From NCBI GenBank assembly GCA_905331475.1, contig CAJNYU010001940.1, positions 115,801 to 179,800 of the forward strand: DNA of 64,000 nucleotides, read 5' to 3'. Positions within the stretch are counted from its first letter, which is position 1. Every line of letters starts with the position of its first letter. The notes beneath the pieces were generated by a model. The model saw nothing but the letters and a program-made list of their open reading frames with translations, did not search any database and had not been told where the DNA came from. The position numbers were made by a program, and so were the translations under genes. The DNA is from Rotaria socialis (Eukaryota; Rotifera; Eurotatoria; Philodinida; Philodinidae). This document shows positions 39,200 through 48,466 of this stretch, piece by piece.

Positions 39200-39479
39200 G
39201 GTCGAAGAAAACGATCAGTAAACGGTCGTATACGATACAAATACTGCCCTTTTTACGTGCCGTATTTTCCCTGTATAACAGGGGCAGTAATACGGCTGTA
39301 TGTTCTATAGAATACGATAATATTACGCCGGCATTACTAGGTTTTACGGCTGATATACGGTGCCCGTGTATGGCCATAATACTACCCCTGTTAAAACGCC
39401 TTAATTCGGCTTAAAACGGCCGTTTTACGACGGAATACGATGCAAAACGACCGTTTACGGTGGTCTGTTTCGATCGACC
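39200..39479. mobile_element. 280-bp inverted-repeat element (MITE-like)
   Basis: The left end is GGTCGAAGAAAACGATCAGT followed by AAACGGTCGT. The right end inverts to GGTCGATCGAAACAGACC followed by ACCGTAAACGGTCGT. The interior is rich in short ACGGC/GCCGT and TATACGG motifs and has many internal palindromes. No coding capacity. It separates LEEKYWFVA from VCDYIDYLNQ of the F-box-like gene. I cannot identify a clean target duplication. Confidence 0.6.
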
Positions 39480-39559
39480 TGGCAACGAACCAATATTTCT
39501 CTTCAAGTCAAAATGATGTTTGAAATCGAGAGATAAGCAATGCCACATCTGTAGATGTA

Positions 39560-39915
39560 CCCAGGTGAATCAATCCGATACCGAATCCCATCGGATTCTA
39601 TGGGGTCTTACCATCTGACGAAATCCCGTTGGATTCCTGGTTGAGGAATCAATGTTGAATCCGACAGTCGTATTTCCAATGATATCCGATTGTCGGAACC
39701 AATGAAATCCGAAACATTCCGGTTCCGATTGACGGTTACTGTAGGATTTTATTAGGTTCCGATATTAGGATCCGATATCGATTCCGGAACCAGGAATCCG
39801 ACGATAATCCGAGAGTTTCCTTGCGCCTTCCGAAGAACTCCGTCGGATTCCAATAGGAACCGATCGGAACTCATCGGATCCCACCGGATCCTAGGCTAGG
39901 ATTCATTCTCCTGGG
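39560..39915. mobile_element. 356-bp MITE-like element at a TA target
   Basis: Bounded by TA on both sides. The ends are CCCAGGTGAATCAATCC and, inverted, CCCAGGAGAATGAATCC (15 of 17 identical). The interior consists of many variants of ATCCGA/TCGGAT on both strands. A TA target duplication with short inverted ends is the pattern of Tc1/mariner-like or similar non-autonomous elements. It lies inside a coding segment of the F-box-like gene: without it NIYNVYY reads on into TSTDVALLISRF. Confidence 0.7.
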
Positions 39916-40219
39916 TATAGTAAACATTGTATATATTTGTAAAGAAGAATTCTAACTTATGTAAGAGAGGTAAATTATCACCGAGGAAGCGTTCCCAGTG
40001 GAATCCATCAGCAATAGCATTAGATGCATCTGGTGCACATATAATTTTCAAATATGTCAATAAAGGTGTTAGTGACAGAAATGATATAAGTTCCATCATC
40101 GTCTTTCGGCTATCAGTCAATGTTAATGAAGTTAATTATTCATGAAAAATAGGACGTATATCAAGATAATCAATAATATGATATAGAATCTCTATTGGTA
40201 AAAGTAAAAGGGACGAATC

Positions 40220-40580
40220 ATTTATAATTCATTCAGCAGTTTCGTACGGTATGGTGGAGGCTTAACGATTATATCTAAAAATTCTTTTAATGGAATTTTG
40301 TCTTTTTGATTATGATGCTTAATTTCTTTGAAATTTTGATATATGCTGTTTGTAGAAGTACTAGAAAGGATGAATGGAAATAATCATATATGATTTAATT
40401 TTTGTTCATTGGCAATGACTCTCATATTAATTAATCTCACAATTAATAGAAAAGTGTAGAAGTATGAATTACAAAAAATAGTACAGAATGGAAACAATGG
40501 GGAAAAAAAATAAATGAGTTAAAAAATCAACTTTTCATTATCCAACAAAGTAGATTGAGAAATTCGGTATGTCTTCGATC
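40220..40580. repeat. Diverged repeat, copy 1 (partner at 52620-53560)
   Basis: This segment 5' of the F-box-like pseudogene matches the later segment in order. Shared words include TGGTGGAG, TAATTTCTTTGA followed by ATTTTGATAT, GAATGGAAATAATCAT (GAATGGGAATAATCAT in the other copy), GTACAGAATG and TTCATTATCCAA. The copies are clearly diverged. They are probably family 5' flanks or an old element. Confidence 0.6.
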
Positions 40581-41507
40581 AAACCATGGCTGGTTTCACA
40601 AGAAAAATTTACTCATTTCAGTATAAATGAATCCAATCTTTTAGTAATCCGTTTGTTATTCAATAGAATCAAGCTTTAAAAATATAAAGTACGCGCTACG
40701 AACATATACAGTGAACTTTGTGAAGGGTTTCACAAGATCTTATCCCGAGTTTTAGTTATTTAAACAACTATTGGTATATGTAATACACAGATATTTAAAA
40801 AAGTAATGAAGATATAGCAAACTTACTGTGAGTGAAATAGAAACAATTTCTTTTGATAAATCTACTGTCTCATGTGTGTTCAAGTTATAAGGTGTCTTCG
40901 AAGGAGACTTGTTAATAGACACATCAGAGGCAACTTCAGCTGTTTAGTTAATGATGAAGCTGCTGTATTACGAGAGAACAGCAATGATTCTATATGTATT
41001 TCAATTTTGGTAGCGTCAATATTTAACATTGATAACATGATATAGGTATATAAATTCTTAACATTTTTTTTTCTTAGAAGCAAGTCTTTGATTAAACTGA
41101 ATAAAACATATTTTATCATTATTTCTATCTTTGTTTTGTACATATACACGCATAAAATTTTTTATTCAAACTACAAAAAATAACGAGAGTGAGAGTTAAC
41201 CCTTGTAACTATCATTATGTAAAGCCCGAAATTAAAGTAGATAATTTTTTGTAAACAATAAACCGTCTATCGACCATGTGTTTATATACATTAAGAATTA
41301 ACAATACGAAATGAAAACGTTTTCTTTTTTTCTCGTTCTCTAGCACGTTGCAACAGTCCATTATTTAACGGCCGAGATTTATCTATTAGAGAATATAACT
41401 GTACTTTTTGAAATAGGTCAATGAACGAAATGAATGATTGTTGATTTTAGTCCTTTGATATATTCATTAAGGGAAATTTTACGAATTTATTTCTCATGTA
41501 GATAAAA
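40581..41507. other. Intergenic upstream of the ENT gene
   Basis: AT-rich, no convincing gene. The minus frame 41149-40880 (89 codons) has no recognised motif and no supporting exons. The promoter of the transporter gene must lie here. Confidence 0.4.
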
Positions 41508-42773
41508 ATGCATCCCGAAAAATTCAAAGAAAATCCAGATTTACAAAAAAATGACATCGATCTGAATCCTGTTTTTATTGAAACAAAAGTTGATGTATCA
41601 GAGTATCACAATGGAATATATTGGCGTCTTCTTTTTCTTAATTTGGTTGTACTATGGGCATATCAATCGTTAATATCTGCACAAAATTATTATATTAAAT
41701 TTTTTCCTAATGATCATTTAGATTTTTGGGGAACTGTATCAATTGGTTCAACAATGTTTTTCTTACATATAATCCAATTATATTTTGGTGTCTATAAATA
41801 TGGATTTACAAAACGTGTTATACCTGGTTTCATCGGTTATATTATCATTGCAATACTAGTTATGATTATAAAAAATAAAATAATTCTTATATTTTCTTTT
41901 GCAGCTGTCGGAGCTCTGAATACAATTACTGAATCTCCTATTTATGGTATTGCTGGATTATTTACAACTGGTTCGTTTACTCAAGCTGCTCAAGTTGGTA
42001 CTGGTATTGCGGGAGTTTTGAATGTTACTGCAAATACAATCATTCGTTTGTTTGTTTTACTTTTACATAGTAAAATTGATCAAGACCAATTATCATTCTA
42101 TATATTTATGAGTGTATTAATAATATTATGCTCTATAGCTATCTATGTTTATTATTCATTAATACATATTCCTCCAGTTAGTAAAAGAATGAGTCAACAG
42201 ATGGCATCATTTCGACAAGAAAAACTTGGTGATACTGTTAAATTAGATCTTGTTGAAACTAAACTTTCGTTTTGGACATTAATAAAAATTTTAAAAACTC
42301 AATTATTTGTTCAATTTTATGTATTATTTATAAGTCTCTTATTATGGCCTGGTATTCCCTGTAGTGCATCAAACAATGGTTGGTTTACTGGACAAGGCAA
42401 AGCTTGGTGGTGTTCACCTTTTATCATAGCAGCATTTAATCTTGGTGATCTAATTGGCCGTACTCTTGCTATTAAAGTTCATAAATATTTTTCCTCGAAA
42501 ACTTGTTTCTTCTCTGCAATTTTAAGAACTCTGTTTATTTTAATAATATTTGAACGTCATCAAATAGATAATATACTACTCCTTGGCTTAATAACATTAA
42601 TGGGAATCACAAATGGTCTTCTTGCAACAGTTACGTTTATGGCTCGTCCTAAAGCAATTGTTGGTCTTGATAATTGCGAGAGAGCTGCTTATCTAATGAC
42701 AGCAGCTCTATTTTTTGGTATTGCAAGTGGATCAATCGTTGCAGCTACTTTAACATTAAATAATTTCCTTTAA
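41508..42773 (+). CDS. Equilibrative nucleoside transporter family protein, intronless
   Basis: 421 residues in one uninterrupted exon. A short polar N-terminus is followed by about eleven hydrophobic segments (for example LFLNLVVLWAYQSLISAQNY, FFLHIIQLYFGVYKYG) with a central hydrophilic loop (SKRMSQQMASFRQEKLGD). The motif AAFNLGDLIGRTLA matches the ENT/SLC29 signature F-N-x-x-D-x-x-G-R, and the terminal helices (YLMTAALFFGIASGSIVAA) fit that fold. ENT proteins move nucleosides or nucleobases across membranes without direct energy coupling. The size is normal for the family. The total lack of introns contrasts with nearly every other gene here and, with the repeat-rich flank, hints at horizontal acquisition or retroposition. 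The start at 41508 is the first ATG after upstream stops. Confidence 0.85.
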   Translation: MHPEKFKENPDLQKNDIDLNPVFIETKVDVSEYHNGIYWRLLFLNLVVLWAYQSLISAQNYYIKFFPNDHLDFWGTVSIGSTMFFLHIIQLYFGVYKYGFTKRVIPGFIGYIIIAILVMIIKNKIILIFSFAAVGALNTITESPIYGIAGLFTTGSFTQAAQVGTGIAGVLNVTANTIIRLFVLLLHSKIDQDQLSFYIFMSVLIILCSIAIYVYYSLIHIPPVSKRMSQQMASFRQEKLGDTVKLDLVETKLSFWTLIKILKTQLFVQFYVLFISLLLWPGIPCSASNNGWFTGQGKAWWCSPFIIAAFNLGDLIGRTLAIKVHKYFSSKTCFFSAILRTLFILIIFERHQIDNILLLGLITLMGITNGLLATVTFMARPKAIVGLDNCERAAYLMTAALFFGIASGSIVAATLTLNNFL

Positions 42774-44980
42774 ATCAATTTGTTGTCAAAACAATTGTAA
42801 ACAGTTTCATTGAAATACTACTGACGTGAAAAAAAATTATTTTCAATTCATCGTTATCAGTATGCAAAATCATTTTATATGAATCTAATATTTGCTTCAA
42901 AAAAATAATATGTAGAATCTTTCATTGAATAAAAATTGACTCTCATGTGATTGTCACGAGAAAAAAATGCACTTTCTTCATTCAAACAAACAATATATTA
43001 TCATACATGAAAATAATGATTAGACTTAAAAACTTTTGTCTTGAATAAACATTCAAGTAAATATGCATCATACAAGAATTTGAATAGCAGTTCAATCTGA
43101 CAATGGTAATATTTAAATTGCACATTTATCAATGGTTGACTGGAGAGTGGTCAGCTACTTGATAATAAAGAAGAAGAAGAAGAAGAAGAAAATCATTATA
43201 GAATTCAAATCTATTAATTATTTTGATTAGTTAAAATTACTGCTTATTATAATTTATTTGTACTGAGTTAACATCAAAGCTTACTAAAAATGTTTCGAAA
43301 CAAAAGAATACGATATGTAATATTGATATCAATATCTCATATCATAGCTACAGTTGATTTTATTTCTCTCAAACATGTATTTCGTCAAATTTTTACTCAG
43401 AATGAAACAATTTTATAAATATTTTCTATACTACTGCATTATTCCTTTGTCATAATATACATCTATCTAATGATAGAACTTTACAATAAAACAGTACTGG
43501 AATTAAATCAAAGGATTCTGTTCTAGTAGTATATCAGCTATTTAAACTGAATGAAAAGTAGTAGCCCGAAGGAATATGTTAATCCTTCAGAAAACTTCTG
43601 TTCACTAGACTATGAAAGATACGTTTCAGAAGTAGGAATGCATCTGTATATGTGGCTATTTGGAATAGTATTAACATTTGATAATAATAGTACGAGTCAA
43701 TCTGAAAAATCACAAAAACTATCATTTATGCATTAGAATTTTAAATTAATTCGGGAAGTGATGATCACTGTTCATAAGCTACGCAATAATTGAATTAATT
43801 GTTCAGTCAATTGTATATGAGAATACTTAATTATTACAGTACTCTAATTAGTATGAGATAGTCGCTATAATTAACTAAATTAATTTTATTAAAATAATTT
43901 TATATGGGGTAAAATTAGTGTTCATATGACTCTAATTGTAAACATTTGTATTGTCTTTTTTATGCTATTTTAATAAATAGATATCAATATAAAGTGGACT
44001 TTGTTAATCTGAATATCAAAGAAAAGAGGGGAAAAATATGAACGGCGAAAAAATGTTTTCATTTGAAGCACGCAAACTTTGAAGTTGAAATATCTAATAT
44101 CATCACTATACTATTCTATATGAATGCATATCTCACGTATAATATCACTGGTTTAATATATAACAACATCAGACGAAAAATGTTTTTATTCATTGAGCTC
44201 AATTATTATTTGGCATGAAAAAAACAATTTAAAGAGCTTTAATAAAGAAAAATCGATGTAACCATTAGGAATTTTCTATAAAACTTCTATAGAGAACAGA
44301 AAAAAATACATTTATTCACTGAACATTATTAGATAGTTATGAAATTCGACGTTTATCTTCTGCTTTTAGGTATGAAACTTAATTATTACATAACAAGTAA
44401 ATTGATGTTTAGAAAATCAGAAGCTTTACCATGGTAACCATCGTCTCTGATTTATCTAGCAAATTACGTAGTAAAGATTTGTAACTAAATGTTGTTATTT
44501 TTCTACACGAATCTCTATGCTTTAATTTCAATCTAGAATCGAAAAAGATCGAGTCTTGATGAATATACCTTGTAGAATAATATGTAGTGATATTGTAATA
44601 GTAACATGAATTACAACCGAAATTTCTTTCTATTGAAGATTAATTGTCTATGTTGTGCTTATTTAAATGATAATTTAGAAATCAATATGAAGATCTCTAA
44701 AGAAAACAATCTTCAATTGTATTCGATTGATTTTAAATTTATGTTATCTGATAAATTTAACAAATATTTTATTCAATTTTTGACACTTTGGCATATCGAA
44801 CGTGTATAAGACTAACAATCTGGAACAATGAGACTAAATTTGAAAAAGAATGAAAATAAAAAAAATTCATAGTAAATGGTACTACTGAAACATGAAGCAT
44901 TAAAGTATGCAGCTTTATCCTTTTTCTATAAGTTGTCGAGTTTTTATTCATGCTACTCTCTCCTTCTCTTTCTGTCTCTC
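42774..44980. other. Intergenic, no gene seen
   Basis: AT-rich sequence downstream of the transporter with a short GAA run at about 43168-43190. Open frames such as 43551-43736 and 44606-44809 (+) have no motif or splice partners. Confidence 0.45.
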
Positions 44981-44984
44981 TTTT

Positions 44985-45400
44985 CACCATGGTTTCCAAT
45001 GGATTTTCACTAAGGCTTCAGATCGTTGAATAATCGATTTCAATTGCTTCTTTAAAGATTTCCGATCCCAACGACTGCAAGATCAACAGTGAGAAATATA
45101 CATTTCATGCATAAGTTATAATCAATTATCAATGTGTAGGCGGCTTGAATTGTCCGTCGTTTCTTAAGTCTTTTGTTTGTCTGATATCATCTGTTAATTC
45201 AGATTGAACGCTTTTCTATTAGATTTTGAGCGTCTGCAGCAGTTAACGATTTGTCAAGTCCAATATCATAGTAGAACATATAAATCGCAAACCTCTGTAG
45301 TTCCTTTTTTTCTTAATCATTGTCTAGAGCAGGTAAAATCTGACTGAATGATTTCGATTTCGTGTTGAAACGAAGAATTATTTTTGCTATACTGTAATGT
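44985..45400 (-). pseudogene. Decayed protein-coding relic, family not recognised
   Basis: On the minus strand, coding-like segments follow one another but are split by stops and frame changes. They are KSKSFSQILPALDND, a TAA, EKKELQRFAIYMFYYDIGLD, KSLTAADAQNLIEKRS, a frame change to SELTDDIRQTKDLRNDGQF, then SRWDRKSLKKQLKSIIQR and a TGA. The amphipathic, helix-like composition looks like former coding sequence. I do not recognise the family. It could also be exons of a real gene with short introns I have not placed. Confidence 0.35.
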
Positions 45401-45593
45401 CTTTTTGCAAAAACATAAACAAAAAGAAAAATAGATGATTGTCACATGGATCATATTTGTTTCATTCACTGATTATAAATGGACATATTTTTAACATCGA
45501 TTCTATATTTAATGATACTCTTATTTTGCTTAATTTTGTAGTTTCATGAACCATCAGTTTGATTTTGCAATTGATTACAGGGGAAAGAGATTG

Positions 45594-45665
45594 TCCGCGG
45601 TAGTATAGTGGTTAGTATCCCCGCCTGTCACGCGGGAAACCGGGGTTCGATTCCCCGCCGCGGAG
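45594..45665 (+). tRNA. tRNA-Asp (anticodon GTC)
   Basis: 72 bases. The acceptor stem TCCGCGG pairs with CCGCGGA, with discriminator G. The anticodon stem CCCGC/GCGGG encloses the loop CTGTCAC with anticodon GTC at 45627-45629. The T arm reads CCGGGGTTCGATTCCCCG, with A and B box sequences TAGTATAGTGG and GGTTCGATTCC. A T run for RNA polymerase III termination begins at about 45669. No intron and no encoded CCA. Confidence 0.97.
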
Positions 45666-48466
45666 TAGTTTTTTTTTGTTGTCGTTCTCTTGATAAGTTG
45701 ATGCTATTATTTGAATAGAAAGATTGGAAGAATACAGGAAAGTTTTCGATAATGAATTATTCTTTTCTTTTTGTAAGATTAATGCTATGAAACTAAAGTA
45801 TTCAACAATTCAGTATTAATTTCATCAGTATAACTCAGTTTGCTCTTCATCGATTCAATTCGTGATCTTCTTGATATAGTTAGTAAAATTAGCTGGAATT
45901 TTTTAACCGTTAGATAATCAAGAATAGAATAGCTAGATACTAGAATACTTCTGATGAACTTAATGATTATTGAATAATGCTCAGAGATTAAAACAACTTA
46001 GAACTGGTTCCAATTTGTATCAACTACTTTCAAGTATAAATAAAATCATCCTTGACATCAATTTTTTGCTTTTCTACCGACCACCCACTAAAGTCTATCT
46101 ATCTTGTAATTATATCAAATCGGAAGTACATTTTTATTTTTTCGTTTTACCTATTAAGATTTTGACGTGATATTCAAAAAATTTCTTTTCTTTTTCAACA
46201 CTACATATAACTAGTTATTCATGAATTTTAAACAGTTGTATCCATATGATTTAAGAGATTCTTGAAAAGTTTCTTTCTAACACAACTGTTGAATGATAGT
46301 TGATATATTTTAGTATTATTTTTCTATAAGGTAAGAGAAAAGACTGAAAAGATACTCCGTAGATTACCTATTTGAGTAAATAATGATAGTTTACAAAAAC
46401 GTCAATAGTCGATTTGAGTGCTTAATATGATTCCTCTTTTTTTCTGCTTCGTTGATGAAGGTTTCAATACGTATTGGATAAAGGGTATACGTTTATTTCA
46501 AAAAATAAAAGGGAGAACGACATTTGTCGATCGAAAAATGTTTTATCAGTAGAAAATCACTGTCATATATCAATGAATGCTTTTATTTTCTATAAAATAC
46601 TAAAGAAATAACGTAAGTAACTACTAGTTGAATAACGTTTCAGGCGATATAAAAAAACATTTATGCAAATTTTATAATACAATGACTCTTAAAACGTATC
46701 TTCTGAGAAGAAAACTATATAGCACTTGAAAATGTTTTCTTTGTTAAGTTATTATAAAAACAAATACTTAATTGTTGACTGTTACAATACATATTCGGAA
46801 AAGAGACCTTTCATACTACACAAATCAATGTATGTAGAGATGCTCCTGTTTGAGATTTTACGTATAATAATCTACTCTGAAAATCAAAGAAGCACACTTA
46901 CTCAGACGAGAGATAACACTTGTTAATGTCGCTTTTCGGCAGCTAAAATCACTCTGATTAGGTTATTTTGTAATACATTATAGAAAATAGTATTTCATAT
47001 TGAGACAATACATTTTAGATTTGAAATAGATGAAAATCAATCAAAGTATACAAAAACAGTATATTCTTATCGATTGCATGTAACATAATATAGAACGATA
47101 TCTATTTGTTGAATTTTAGCAGGGTATTCTGATTTCGTCGAAAGTTAAACAGCAATTTTCATGGTTTTCATATTTGAGATTTAGACGACTATCTACTAGG
47201 TTGTTTGTTACTGCCATTAAAATGTACGAGACCTACTACTTTCATTCTATGTGTCATGTTTCCTCGATTGACAAACCGAAAATCTTCTAAATGCTATTTA
47301 TTTGATCACATAATGATAATCAACTGTCTGTACTTCGCATAAGAACTATATAGTAGTCAGTGCAATCATGAAGTCTTAGGATTAGTTGTTTTTCACTTAC
47401 TATAGATATAGAGGAATGTATAGAAAATTCTCTTCTTTGATATCATTATCAAGTCAAATGTTAACAAAAGATATATATCTAATTAGCTATGAGTACAACT
47501 TTATGTTTAATATTAATTTTCGTCAAAACGACATACCCTTTATTTTTTAGAAATATTTCAACAAGCTTTTAAAGATAAAATTGGGCTCTATCCATGATGC
47601 AATCGTAGCTTTAGACNAACAGAAAAACAAAACTAACACATATAATGGAATATATCGGTGTAGGATTCGATTTTCTACTTATGAACTTCGATGAAGTATC
47701 ATCATATTAAGTAACGTAATCATCAATAAACGAATCAATTAAAGGCTCGATGAGTTATGGACACTTTTCAATCTTGAGGGTGAGGGTGAGGGTGTCAGGG
47801 GATGGGTTATTCTGATCATAAATCATCAATAAGAATTTGAATCCTATACCGATATACGGAGTAATTCACGTTTTAATGTTAAATTTCGGCTCAATCCAAC
47901 ATTGGACGCGTCCAATCTCGGATTAGAGATTCGCCTAGGCCAATCTGAGATTGGACGTGATCTCAGTTTGGACGCTAACATATATATATATATGAATATA
48001 GATATGATGACTCATTCGAAAGGAATTCAAAGAACAGAAAAACAAAACTAACACATATAATGGAATATATATGTTACTATATCACAATAATTAAGTCAAT
48101 ATTTTGAAAGAAAGCTTATAATATATTGTTGAAATGTTTGATCGTAATTGTAAGATGACATTACATCAATATCGTTCAAACGATATACAAATGAACATAA
48201 TAGAAACGACATATCCACAAGAACCTAATCCAAATTCATCGTAACTGATAGTACTTAAATGAAGTTTTCATATAACACTTTACTAGTGAATAGAAACAGT
48301 TTTTTCTCTGCATTTAGTTTTAGTACATTATGGGCGATGCTAAATAAATAATTCGTTTTGAAATAATGATAAGATCTAGAATGATGATGAAACTTTCCTC
48401 ATTTTGTTTTGTTTAATCTTTATCAACTCAGATACATTTTTCAATATTTTTCTGCATACATTTCAG
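45666..48466. other. Intergenic with short repeats, no gene seen
   Basis: AT-rich sequence. It contains an N at 47617 beside a 38-bp direct repeat, a TGAGGG-type short array at 47775-47801, and a palindrome cluster of ATTGGACG words at 47900-47976. No coding gene is supported. Confidence 0.45.
47618..48070. repeat. 38-bp perfect direct repeat flanking about 377 bp
   Basis: AACAGAAAAACAAAACTAAC followed by ACATATAATGGAATATAT occurs at 47618-47655 and again at 48033-48070. An N lies immediately before the first copy. The intervening DNA contains the TGAGGG array and the ATTGGACG palindromes. Confidence 0.85.

Larger units (their letters stand above)
36920..40310 (-). pseudogene. F-box/LRR-like family gene, broken by mobile elements and stops
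   Basis: Fragments lie in order on the minus strand. An F-box-like helix (PIEILYHIIDYLDIRPIF) lies near 40210-40155. FLSLTPLLTYLKI and GFHWERFLGDNLPLLHKLEF come next at 40080-39940. After an inserted element come STDVALLISRFQTSF, an in-frame TGA and LEEKYWFVA (39557-39480). Then VCDYIDYLNQILLNTKPLC and VYAINLTLTKIMAGV (39190-39010), and finally an exon at about 37603-36920 (MRHLTKLTIDVGQEWRIEYV, SIIPRHIKYLEVAIKHI). The consecutive pieces resemble one F-box plus LRR-like protein of a family abundant in bdelloids. At least four elements sit inside it. The apparent start MPTGGGGSAARLTS at 37468 comes from one of them. With element and stop present no intact product is expected, though the 3' exon is still open. 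Confidence 0.6.

Noticed and set aside
40880..41149. 89-codon minus-strand frame between the F-box relic and the ENT gene
   Set aside because: Composition looks random (Lys/Ile/Leu), no family resemblance and no continuation in phase.
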